The notes under the pieces: model-generated
The model's database searches: none
Told to the model about the DNA's origin: nothing
The model's input: the letters and a program-made list of their open reading frames with translations, nothing else
From: Sporomusa silvacetica DSM 10669
GTDB lineage: Bacteria; Bacillota; Negativicutes; Sporomusales; Sporomusaceae
NCBI RefSeq assembly: GCF_002257705.1
Contig: NZ_LSLK01000081.1
Location: forward strand, 1-64,000
Reading direction: 5' to 3'
DNA: 64,000 bases
Made by a program: the position numbers and the translations under genes
Part shown: positions 51,657 through 59,876 of the stretch, in pieces
How positions within the stretch are numbered: position 1 is the stretch's first letter
Layout: each line of letters opens with the position of its first letter

Positions 51657-51711
51657 ATCATACCGAAAGATAATGACAGAATTATTAAGTAATTCTTACA
51701 AAAGTATTACA
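51657..51711 (-). promoter_or_regulatory. napG operon promoter with the shared nap activator element
   Basis: On the minus strand the element TGTAATACTTT-TGTAAGAATTAC (51689-51711) has a direct repeat TGTAA at 11 bp. A -10 box TATGAT lies at 51657-51662, so its first base is 27 bp after the end of the element, exactly as at napD. The -35 position (ATAATT) is poor, which suits an activator-dependent promoter. Confidence 0.68.
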
Positions 51712-51732
51712 TTTCATCAAAAAGAGTAAAAG

Positions 51733-51760
51733 AAAAAGCCACCGATATAAAATCGGCAGC
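51733..51760 (-). terminator. terminator of the kinase-regulator operon
   Basis: On the minus strand GCTGCCGAT pairs with ATCGGTGGC around a 5-base loop, followed by TTTTTCTTTT. Confidence 0.8.
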
Positions 51761-51821
51761 TGCAAAATTATATTCTTAAGCTCCTATATTGCATTTGAAG
51801 GGCTTTACCCTTAGCAAATCA

Positions 51822-52514
51822 TTACTCACATACAAACTTATAACCTACTCCCCACACTGTTTTAATATACGTGGGAGATGAAGGTGTAGGCTCAATTTTT
51901 TCCCTCAATCGCCGGACATGGACGGTCACGGTATTTTCATCACCCTCATAATCACTATGCCATATCTTATTCAAAAGCTGCATCCTGGTAAAAACCTGCT
52001 GAGGATTACTTACCAACAACCAAAGCAGTTCAAATTCCTTGCTGGTAAGATTAACAGCTGTAGCATTAATCGTAACCTCCCTGGTCCCAGGATCAATATA
52101 CAGAGTACCACACTCCAAAGCCTGACTTGCCTGATTTTTCCGCTGCCCCTGTACTCGTCGAATAACCGCCTGTACCCTGAGAACCAATTCGATCGGACTA
52201 AAGGGCTTAGTTAAATAGTCGTCCACCCCTAGTCTAAGCCCTACAATCCGGTCAAGCTCATCGCCCTTAGCCGACAAAATGATGATGGGAACACCATACT
52301 CAGCGGTTAAAATCCTGCAGACATCAAGACCGTTGAGTTTTGGCAGCATTAAATCGAGGACCACTAAATCAGGCTGCTCTCTTTTGGCAATAGCCAGCGC
52401 ACTCTCACCGTCAACAGCTGAGACAACTAGAAAATTTTCCTTTTCAAGACAATGCTTCACTATCTTTAGTATCTTCGCATCATCATCTACAACTAAAATC
52501 TTCTCGCCAGACAA
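51822..52514 (-). CDS. OmpR-family response regulator next to the nap genes
   Basis: About 230 residues: a receiver with DDD, VVLDLMLPKLNG (D near 51) and LTKPFSP, then a winged helix ending GVGYKFVCE. I prefer TTG 52514 as the start, 8 bases after AAGGGG; the GTG at 52523 overlaps that site. It is coupled to the haem-domain kinase upstream. The direct repeats at 11 bp spacing before napG and napD are the kind of site such proteins bind, so it is the best candidate for the nap regulator. Confidence 0.9.
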   Translation of the reverse strand: MSGEKILVVDDDAKILKIVKHCLEKENFLVVSAVDGESALAIAKREQPDLVVLDLMLPKLNGLDVCRILTAEYGVPIIILSAKGDELDRIVGLRLGVDDYLTKPFSPIELVLRVQAVIRRVQGQRKNQASQALECGTLYIDPGTREVTINATAVNLTSKEFELLWLLVSNPQQVFTRMQLLNKIWHSDYEGDENTVTVHVRRLREKIEPTPSSPTYIKTVWGVGYKFVCE

Positions 52515-52516
52515 AC

Positions 52517-54187
52517 CTAACACCCCTTCGCAATGACCGGTAAAACAAAGGTAAACGTACTGCCCCGGCCAACTTCACTTTCCACCCAAATCCGGCCCCC
52601 GTGCATTTCAACCAAATTGCGCGCCAGTGCTAATCCTAAGCCGCTTCCCGGATACTCCCTTGATTCAGCGCTATCAACCTGGCGAAACTTGTCAAAAATA
52701 TATTTTTGATCTTCCTGGTTAATACCGATACCGGTATCTTGTATCTTGACAACAACCTCTGGCACCTTTTCCTGATCGTTCACCAAAGCTGCTGAAATAG
52801 TAATTTCCCCACCATTTGACGTAAATTTAATGGCATTACTGATTAGATTACGGAAAATGTGAATAACTTTTTCGCGATCAGCTACAATATTGGGAATATC
52901 AGCAGAGATATCAACAATAAACGTAAGTCTGTTCTTGCTTACTAGCGGAGAAATACTATGCATTAAATGATTCAGCACTTCTTTAATATCAATCTGGTTA
53001 CAGTTAATTTTGGCAAGCCCGGCTTCAATTTTAGACATATTAAGAATGTCGTTGATCTGGCTAAGTAATTGGTGCCCACTTTCAAAGATATCTTGCAGAT
53101 ATTCCTGCTGTAAACTGCTGAGCGTTTCTCCCTCGGCCAATAGGATTTCCGCAAAGGCAATGATTGCAGTAAGGGGAGTCCGGAGTTCATGACTCATAAC
53201 CGCCAAAAATTCCGATTTGAGGCGGTCCGTCTCGGTCAGTTTGGCATTCATAGCTTGAAGCTTACTTCCTTGCTCCAGCAAACGCTGATTAGCTTCTGAC
53301 AAGAGCGCCGTACGCTCGGTTACTTTTTCTTCCAGGCCGTTATAAAGTTCGTTAAGTTTACTTGCCATTGTATTAAACTCTTCAGCCAAACTCCGCATTT
53401 CGTCATAGGTTTGAATTTCGGTCAGCTGCGCCGACAGATTCCCCCGGCCTAGCTCGGCTACTTTGCCTGTCAATTCACGGATAGGCATGATAATAATATG
53501 TTCCATCATTAAATAAGTCAGCCCAATACTGACAAACACCATGAACAGGATGAAAACTATCTGGCTGCTAATATTGGTGCGTTGGGCGGCCTCAAAACGT
53601 GCCATTGGAAAAACCACACTAATACTCCCGGCAAACTCTCCTGAAGAAAATCCTTCTTTAGCATATCCGGAAATATCATTAAGTCCAACAGGTTTACCGT
53701 GACAGGATAAACACGATTCATCATAATATAACGGCACTAAGTACCGGAAGACACGATTTCCGTCAATTTCATCATAGCCCCATAATTCCTTGAGGTTTTT
53801 GTCGGCGGCTAACTGTTTCATTGCTTCAATTTCAAAATTGTCCGGAGCATTATAGGGATCACGTACAATGGGCCGGGTCTGCTTAAATTTGTAGCCGGAG
53901 TAGCCGTTAAAAATTTCGCCGATGCCCTTGCCGACAGCTGCAGGATTTAAGTGTTTGAAGTCATAACCGCCATCGTAATTGGCATTTATCAAATCTTGCT
54001 TACGTGCAATAAATGATCTTGTAGCAATAAGCTGCTGAGCAATAACCTCCGCTTTTTCCTTCATTTCCAATTCAGCCTGAAAATTATATTGTCTAATATT
54101 CCAAAGGAGATTTACTGTCATCAGAACAATGGTTATAATGGCAATTCCTATCATAAATTTTATCGTAAGACTATTTTTAAACCGCAT
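52517..54187 (-). CDS. sensor histidine kinase with a haem c-binding (DUF3365-type) domain
   Basis: A 556-residue kinase from ATG 54187. TM1 is at ~9-28. The outer domain (~30-195) contains CLSCH near 158, a covalent haem motif of the Tll0287/DUF3365 family. TM2 is at ~203-225, then HAMP, a coiled coil (~285-335), HisKA (MSHELRTPLTAIIAF near 340) and HATPase (DTGIGI, GSGLGLALARNL). A haem c site facing the periplasm suggests sensing of redox state or of NO/nitrite. It needs the Ccm machinery encoded nearby. Its end overlaps the regulator start region. Confidence 0.9.
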   Translation of the reverse strand: MRFKNSLTIKFMIGIAIITIVLMTVNLLWNIRQYNFQAELEMKEKAEVIAQQLIATRSFIARKQDLINANYDGGYDFKHLNPAAVGKGIGEIFNGYSGYKFKQTRPIVRDPYNAPDNFEIEAMKQLAADKNLKELWGYDEIDGNRVFRYLVPLYYDESCLSCHGKPVGLNDISGYAKEGFSSGEFAGSISVVFPMARFEAAQRTNISSQIVFILFMVFVSIGLTYLMMEHIIIMPIRELTGKVAELGRGNLSAQLTEIQTYDEMRSLAEEFNTMASKLNELYNGLEEKVTERTALLSEANQRLLEQGSKLQAMNAKLTETDRLKSEFLAVMSHELRTPLTAIIAFAEILLAEGETLSSLQQEYLQDIFESGHQLLSQINDILNMSKIEAGLAKINCNQIDIKEVLNHLMHSISPLVSKNRLTFIVDISADIPNIVADREKVIHIFRNLISNAIKFTSNGGEITISAALVNDQEKVPEVVVKIQDTGIGINQEDQKYIFDKFRQVDSAESREYPGSGLGLALARNLVEMHGGRIWVESEVGRGSTFTFVLPVIAKGC

Positions 54188-54574
54188 AATTTTATTACTC
54201 CTCAAAAAGGAATATCACTTTATAAAAAACATTCTGTTTAAAAATGACAAAATCCTTTATTATTTTCATACAATACTTCGCCTTTCCGGCTAAGGAAAAT
54301 AGCCATAACTCACTTTTTTAGTAAGTTATGACTATTACTCTACCAAGAATAGTATGTCTGCTATTATTATCATTGTGCCTGGTGTTACATTGAGTACTAT
54401 GAATAGTAGAATAAAAACAAACATACTAATAGGCAGCATAAACCCACGTGAGAGTTCAAAAAAGTGAAGCCGTTGTGATAGTACAAAAAAACTTTCCAAT
54501 GCCTAAAATCGAAGTGATACTGTCTTCGATATGCAAGCAAAGGAAAGCGATAAAATCGAATTGGGGGAATTGTA
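54188..54574. other. intergenic region with a short hairpin
   Basis: Between divergent genes. CATAACTCAC..GTAAGTTATG around a T-run near 54303-54329 can fold on either strand. Short frames are present but overlap the deacetylase start and lack ribosome sites. Promoters of both flanking genes must lie here. Confidence 0.4.
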
Positions 54575-55375
54575 GTGTTTTTTCTGCAAAAAAAGCTCAT
54601 TATGTGGATAATTGCACCAGTAATACTTATCATACTTACTGCCGCTGTAATAAGCTTACATAACTCTGGTATTCCGGTTTTGAATTATCATATAATAAGC
54701 AACCAAAAAATAAACGCTCTGGCGATTACCCCCCAAGAGTTTGAAGCGCAAATGGCTTATCTACATAATAATGGGTACACGACCATCTCCCCTGATCAAC
54801 TGCTCGATTATATCCAATATGGTGATCCCCTGCCTAAAAACCCCATTTTGATTACATTTGACGATGGTTATTGTGACGCGTATTTTGAAGCCTATCCAAT
54901 ACTGAAAAAATATAATTTTACCGCCACGATCTTTTTAATAACCGATTATATAGGAATTAACAGCAGATATTTAACTTGGGAACAAGTAAAAGTAATGCAT
55001 GATGCTGGCTTCACTTTTGGTTCCCATACTTTAAATCATATATCACTTTCTGAAGTCACAAATGAATACGCTGAATACCAATTGACAAAATCCCGTGAAG
55101 CCATAGAATGGCGCCTTAAAGAGCCCATAAAATACTTTGCCTATCCTGGTGGCTTTTATAATCAGACAACTCCGCAGTTATTAAAACAATCAGGATATCG
55201 AGGGGCATTCACAGTGAACTTCGGAACAGATAAACCAAACAGCAATATTTTCGCCTTGAACCGTATACCTATCTTTCAATCTACCAATACATTTAAAAGC
55301 TTTTGGTTGCGTATAAAATTCACACAATTGGTTATTGATGTTACTGCAGCAAAAAAGATCCTAAGTAACTACTGA
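54575..55375 (+). CDS. membrane-anchored polysaccharide deacetylase (NodB family)
   Basis: A 266-residue protein starting with GTG 54575 behind GGGGG. It has an N-terminal anchor (~8-27) and a NodB domain (~85-255) with motif 1 TFDDGY (~94-99), motif 2 SHTLNH (~150-155) and motif 3 YFAYPGG (~188). These provide the catalytic Asp and the His-His-Asp metal site for removing N- or O-acetyl groups from glycans. It resembles PgaB/YadE-like deacetylases of the cell envelope. No other glycan gene is adjacent on the same strand. Confidence 0.88.
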   Translation: MFFLQKKLIMWIIAPVILIILTAAVISLHNSGIPVLNYHIISNQKINALAITPQEFEAQMAYLHNNGYTTISPDQLLDYIQYGDPLPKNPILITFDDGYCDAYFEAYPILKKYNFTATIFLITDYIGINSRYLTWEQVKVMHDAGFTFGSHTLNHISLSEVTNEYAEYQLTKSREAIEWRLKEPIKYFAYPGGFYNQTTPQLLKQSGYRGAFTVNFGTDKPNSNIFALNRIPIFQSTNTFKSFWLRIKFTQLVIDVTAAKKILSNY

Positions 55376-55482
55376 CAATTAATTCTTTGTGCCGAATTCT
55401 TATATACATAGTAAAGAATAATACCCATAATGACGAGGCCAACAGCAATGATGTGGGGTTTATTAGCTTTACAATTATTATG

Positions 55483-55764
55483 CTATGGGTAAAATGCAAG
55501 TTCTGGAAAAAGTGCAAGTGAAGAAGTTTCAACCAGCAGCTCTGGAAATAGCACGAAACCAGGCTGAGGGGGAGGATCATCATCCCCACAACAAGGACAT
55601 TCGCCCTGATAATAATGATAATCAAACTCGCAACCGCACCACGGGCACACCTTATATAATCTAAAGGAACATACTTCATATAGTTTTAAGAACGAAGTGT
55701 ATGTTTTGACACATTTTTTAGTGGGCTCCGGCAAATTCCAGTCAGCACAAGCATAACGAACCAC
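55483..55764 (-). CDS. hypothetical small zinc-ribbon protein
   Basis: About 93 residues from GTG 55764, 7 bases after GGGAGG; an ATG five codons earlier overlaps that site. The core CPWCGCEFDYHYYQGECPCCG has two CxxC knuckles of a zinc ribbon. The tail contains a loose internal repeat (LFPELLVE and LFPELAFYP). I know no family. Overlapping frames exist, so existence is moderately sure and function unknown. Confidence 0.45.
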   Translation of the reverse strand: MVRYACADWNLPEPTKKCVKTYTSFLKLYEVCSFRLYKVCPWCGCEFDYHYYQGECPCCGDDDPPPQPGFVLFPELLVETSSLALFPELAFYP

Positions 55765-55842
55765 AAGGATGCCTCCCATAATAGATTTTAATCTATACTA
55801 TGTTAAGCATTAGCCTCATGCCACAAAACAAAAACATTCACT

Positions 55843-57384
55843 TTATTGTTTGAGTAATAACACTTCATAAGACTGCGCCATTATCGTCAAGGCTGCACGT
55901 TCCTTGCTGCCTAGTGTGTCATATTCTAATTGCCGAATTACATAGTAGGCGGTAGAGTTTTTCGCCACCGCCTTTGTAATGTCATCACCGGATATAACTT
56001 CCGTACCATATACATCTGTGTAAAAAGCAAATCCCGGATGTAAGAATTTCACGACATATACTGGCGACTTTCCATCATACACAGCACTAAATTGACTGGC
56101 AATATCACGAGTGGTAACTTGAGGGGCTACCGCTGGCACTAGTACTGCCACCAATATAGTTGCGACAATGGTCATCGCCACAACTTGTCCCCAAAATCCA
56201 ACAGCAGGATTACCTCGTCTCACTGCATACCAAACCGTACCGGCCATTGTTATCAGCACGGCAGCCATTACTAATAATCCGGTTGTCAACTCAGGCATCG
56301 CCTTAACTCCAAAATATATACCGCCAACCAAAAGGACAACAAGTCCTGATAGTATAACTGGCCAGCTATAGCACCATCCATTATGTCGGTACCCATCAAG
56401 CCAGCGCCCAAGATACCAGCCGACCAATAAAGCTAGTGGTGGATACATGGGAAGTATATACGTCACTAGCTTGGTGTTTGAAATGGTAAAAAAGATAAAA
56501 ATAAAGAATGCCCAGATATTTAAAAATAGCAAAGCAGGTACCTGTTTTCTCCCTTCAGCCAACGAAGCATAGACAGATTGAACTAGAAGTGCTGTCCACG
56601 GAAAAAACCCTAGTATCAGCACCGGTATGAAGAAATACCAGCCTGAAGTCTGAGTGTGTTCTGCCGTCGTAAACCGGGTGATATTATGAAAGCCAATAAA
56701 TGTATCGAGAAAAGCCGCACCATGAATTTGATACATGACAATATACCAGGGCAACGCCACCACTGAGTAAATAATAACCCCTGCTGGTATCTTCATATTT
56801 TTTAATTCTTGCCAATTCTTAGTTGCAAGTAAGTAAAAAAAGATAATCGCCGCCGGAAACAGTAACCCTATAGGTCCTTTAGTTACACTTGCTAATGCCG
56901 CAAAGAAATAGAAAAGATAATATTTTCTCTCCAAAAACGAAAACAGAGCTGCAGTTAGAAACAGTGTTAATGTAATATCTGTCACTGCCGCTTTTGCGAC
57001 ATAAAAATACTCGATACTTGTGGCTAATACCAGCGCCCCGGCAATACCGGTAGTCTGGCCAAACAGTCTGCTCCCTGTCCGATACACCAATAGCACGCAT
57101 AGCACACCTAACAATGCCGACGGAAAGCGTGCCGCAAATTCATTAACGCCGAAAGCCTTGAAAGCTGCCGCAACCAGCCAGTAATACATCGGTGGCTTAT
57201 CATACCAATATTCACCATAAATCCGGGGTGAAACAAGATCACCAAATGCAATCATTTCCTTAGGCGTCTCAGCGTAAACCGGCTCATCCGGATCAAGCAA
57301 AGGAAAACTCCCTAGATGAAAAAATATAATAAACGCTGTGATACCTACCACAATCCAAAATAGTGATTTATTTTTTTGGGTCAT
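55843..57384 (-). CDS. ArnT-like glycosyltransferase (GT39/GT83 family)
   Basis: A 513-residue membrane protein with about 11-12 TM segments. It has the acidic outer-loop motif DPDEPVYAETPKEM (~32-45) and YWYDKPPMYYW (~59-69), both typical of dolichyl-phosphate-mannose-type and ArnT transferases. It moves a sugar from a polyprenyl phosphate carrier to lipid A or another acceptor on the outer face of the membrane, which fits a diderm cell with LPS. I choose ATG 57384 (TGGAG upstream). The acceptor is inferred. Confidence 0.83.
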   Translation of the reverse strand: MTQKNKSLFWIVVGITAFIIFFHLGSFPLLDPDEPVYAETPKEMIAFGDLVSPRIYGEYWYDKPPMYYWLVAAAFKAFGVNEFAARFPSALLGVLCVLLVYRTGSRLFGQTTGIAGALVLATSIEYFYVAKAAVTDITLTLFLTAALFSFLERKYYLFYFFAALASVTKGPIGLLFPAAIIFFYLLATKNWQELKNMKIPAGVIIYSVVALPWYIVMYQIHGAAFLDTFIGFHNITRFTTAEHTQTSGWYFFIPVLILGFFPWTALLVQSVYASLAEGRKQVPALLFLNIWAFFIFIFFTISNTKLVTYILPMYPPLALLVGWYLGRWLDGYRHNGWCYSWPVILSGLVVLLVGGIYFGVKAMPELTTGLLVMAAVLITMAGTVWYAVRRGNPAVGFWGQVVAMTIVATILVAVLVPAVAPQVTTRDIASQFSAVYDGKSPVYVVKFLHPGFAFYTDVYGTEVISGDDITKAVAKNSTAYYVIRQLEYDTLGSKERAALTIMAQSYEVLLLKQ

Positions 57385-57560
57385 AATTTTCTCCATCATC
57401 TAATTAACAATCTTATTGCCACGTAAAACAAATATTATCACTCTAACGACCTTCGCATATTGAGCCATAATCCCCCCTAAGCTTATTCCTGTAAACTATT
57501 CTACCACAACACGTGCTTTTCAATGTGGAAATCTGTATAAAGACTACATACCTAAGTTCA

Positions 57561-57596
57561 GAAAGGGCATATTGAATTTCTTCAATATGCCCTTTC
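57561..57596. repeat. perfect inverted repeat in an intergenic region
   Basis: GAAAGGGCATATTGAA and its complement (16 bp arms) flank a 4-base loop. No T-run follows on either strand, so it may be a weak terminator or an mRNA-protecting stem. Confidence 0.6.
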
Positions 57597-57719
57597 CTAA
57601 TCACATGCAATTATTTCAATTCCACAAATTATTTTATCACTGTTTTTGTTTTTGCGCCAGAACCCGGCATAGCAGATGCCTATTTTTTACGCCTACTCAA
57701 CAGACTAAATTCTATAAAT

Positions 57720-57759
57720 ATGGGCAGTGGAACTTAAAAATAAGTTACTCACTGCCCAT
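57720..57759 (-). terminator. likely terminator of the transhydroxylase operon
   Basis: ATGGGCAGTG and CACTGCCCAT enclose an inner AACTT/AAGTT stem, 22 bp past the MFS stop codon. The tail is only moderately T-rich (ATATTTATAG). Confidence 0.55.
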
Positions 57760-57780
57760 TTGCGTAATTTTACTATTTCA

Positions 57781-58980
57781 TCAAGGGATAACTTCCACTT
57801 GTTGCTTAGAATTAACCCTTTCATATACGAACGAAATAAGCGTGGCGATTGCTAAAGCAATAGTAGTTACCAAATATAGATAACGCAGTGACTCAGTATT
57901 ACCTAGCATAGCGATTCCGACTTGGAGAAATGGAGAAAAAAGAATTCCCAGATGCATAGCGCCGGTTACTATACCGAAAGAAAAGTCATATTGCTGAGCA
58001 TCGACCTTCGTCGACGTTACGTAAAACAAATAAGGTACTAATAGTCCAGAGCCAATTCCCTCCAAAAGGTTTGCTACAAGTAAAGTACTAAAGGAATGTG
58101 TATAATACAAGGTTACGGATCCTAAAGTAAATAGGAATAATCCTGCAAATGCTAAATAGTTTTTTAACCTTTTGAAAACTTGCGGAAATAAAGCACCGGA
58201 AAAGATACATCCAAAACCGGGTATGGCTATTGCTAACCCAATCATCCAGGGTGCTCCTAAATTCTCGCTTAAGATCAACACTGCCATATTGAGAATATTA
58301 AGTTGCAATATAGCCCAGTTCATCATCATGTAAAATGCAAGCAGATACACAATTTTGGGTATTCTATTGATGAAACAACCTGCCCCTGCTTGCATATTTT
58401 CGGAAGTCTGTTTTTGTGGTGGAGATTTAGGGAGTCCGAATAAGTTGATAACCGCGACAGCAAGTACTATAGCAAAAGCCAGGAAACAATACCGCCAGCC
58501 CCGCATAAGCAAGAAACCAATCAAAACACTATTTATTACGTTAGCCACATTCGCTAATGCTGTAGCCCAGCCAAGCATTTTTTTTCTTGGCTCGCCATCA
58601 TAATGTTCCGCAATAATAATATTAGGCAGAGGTAAGATAAGTCCAACACCAATACCGGTAAGGAGTCTTAATAGAATAATTTGATCAATAGAAGTTGCCC
58701 AGTATGGAAGCATGCCTGTTATGCCATAGATCACAAGCCCTCCCAATACTATGCTCTTTTTATCATATCGTTTTGCTAATATACCCGCAGCCACGCTGAA
58801 AATAATAGAAGTGACAAAAGGGCTTACGGAAACTAATTGAAGCTTTAAAGTAGATACTCCTGGAAAATCCTGGGCCATACTTCCAAGTGCCGGGCTAACC
58901 GCCGAGGCTACAAATACCCAGACATACGCAATCATAAGAATCGAAAAGTCGCCAAATTTTGTTAGTTTGGTGTTATCCAT
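57781..58980 (-). CDS. MFS transporter of the transhydroxylase operon
   Basis: A 399-residue permease with 12 TM segments and the loop 2-3 motif GILAKRYDKKSIVLGG (~65-80) of the major facilitator superfamily. The start at ATG 58980 follows GGAGG by 7 bases; the open frame reaches back to the athS stop. Being third in the operon, it probably imports the phenolic substrate (gallate, pyrogallol or a relative) or exports a product. The direction is not visible. Confidence 0.8.
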   Translation of the reverse strand: MDNTKLTKFGDFSILMIAYVWVFVASAVSPALGSMAQDFPGVSTLKLQLVSVSPFVTSIIFSVAAGILAKRYDKKSIVLGGLVIYGITGMLPYWATSIDQIILLRLLTGIGVGLILPLPNIIIAEHYDGEPRKKMLGWATALANVANVINSVLIGFLLMRGWRYCFLAFAIVLAVAVINLFGLPKSPPQKQTSENMQAGAGCFINRIPKIVYLLAFYMMMNWAILQLNILNMAVLILSENLGAPWMIGLAIAIPGFGCIFSGALFPQVFKRLKNYLAFAGLFLFTLGSVTLYYTHSFSTLLVANLLEGIGSGLLVPYLFYVTSTKVDAQQYDFSFGIVTGAMHLGILFSPFLQVGIAMLGNTESLRYLYLVTTIALAIATLISFVYERVNSKQQVEVIP

Positions 58981-59036
58981 TAGGTATCCTCCATTTTGTA
59001 TATTCCCCAATCGTGTTCTTTTTGGCAATTGATGCA

Positions 59037-59876
59037 TTATGATAAATAAATTGTCCCTATGTTTTTACTTGAAGTCAATTCAAGTGTAACTTCCGCCGCG
59101 GGAAACCCTGGCATCTGAACCTGAATAACATACTTACCACTGTTTTCCGCAAGTTGATCAAACTTAAAGTCACCAAAATTGTCGGTTAGCGTTTCCGTCA
59201 GTTTATCCTTCCCCTGCAACAAAGTTACTTTTGCGCCTTCGATGCAATCAACAATCCCCTTCTGGTTAGCGGCTATACTTCCACCGATAAAACATTTGTT
59301 AAATCGATACAAATTTTTGTAAAAGACACTGGGCTGGGTATTGGCTTCCGGTTTCAAAACTTCCAGCTTTTCAGCCGTATAAATACGACTCATTTCCGTG
59401 TCGTCTGCACATACAGCCCGGAGCGCACTGGTTGGGCAGGCCTGTACACAGCGCGGCTGCTTCCAGCCTTGATCTAATAGATGGGCACAAAGAGTACACT
59501 TTTGGGGAACGTCTTGTTCTTGATTCCACCATATTGCCTGATAAGGACAAGCATTAATTAACTCTTGTTGTCCCTTGGCTTTAACCGGATCAATCATAAC
59601 AATTCCATCAGCACGTTTGGTGATACTCCCCTTGGACGCATGAATGCAGGGCGCATCCTCACAGTGCATACAGGGGGTTGGCCTGTATGACACATCAACA
59701 AGCGGGTATTGCCCCCGTTCTGCACGCATAATATTTATCCAACGATGACCATGCCGCGGCTGAGGCCGGGTATATCCCGGCCAGTCGTTGTCGACATGTT
59801 CATCTTTGCAGGACATGAAACAATTATTGCAATCCACACATTTCTCAACATCAATAATCAAATGCCACTTTTTCAT
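59037..59876 (-). CDS. athS: pyrogallol-phloroglucinol transhydroxylase, small (FeS) subunit
   Basis: A 279-residue protein. Residues ~1-200 carry three [4Fe-4S] clusters in cysteine groups such as CVDCNNCFMSC (~14-24), CMHCEDAPC, CTLCAHLL and CVQACP. Residues ~205-279 form a carboxypeptidase-regulatory/Cna-B-like beta domain (CIEGAKVTLLQGKDKLTET, GDFKFDQL). That extra domain is characteristic of the transhydroxylase small subunit of Pelobacter acidigallici (~274 residues). The ATG shares a base with the athL stop (TGATG), with GAGAGGAG upstream. Confidence 0.88.
   Translation of the reverse strand: MKKWHLIIDVEKCVDCNNCFMSCKDEHVDNDWPGYTRPQPRHGHRWINIMRAERGQYPLVDVSYRPTPCMHCEDAPCIHASKGSITKRADGIVMIDPVKAKGQQELINACPYQAIWWNQEQDVPQKCTLCAHLLDQGWKQPRCVQACPTSALRAVCADDTEMSRIYTAEKLEVLKPEANTQPSVFYKNLYRFNKCFIGGSIAANQKGIVDCIEGAKVTLLQGKDKLTETLTDNFGDFKFDQLAENSGKYVIQVQMPGFPAAEVTLELTSSKNIGTIYLS

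Noticed and set aside
54448..54663. Small plus-strand frame before the deacetylase
   Set aside because: It overlaps the deacetylase start in another frame and has no ribosome site or recognisable domain.
55341..55679. Minus-strand frame of 112 codons
   Set aside because: It overlaps both the deacetylase end and the zinc-ribbon frame. It is the weaker of the two overlapping candidates.
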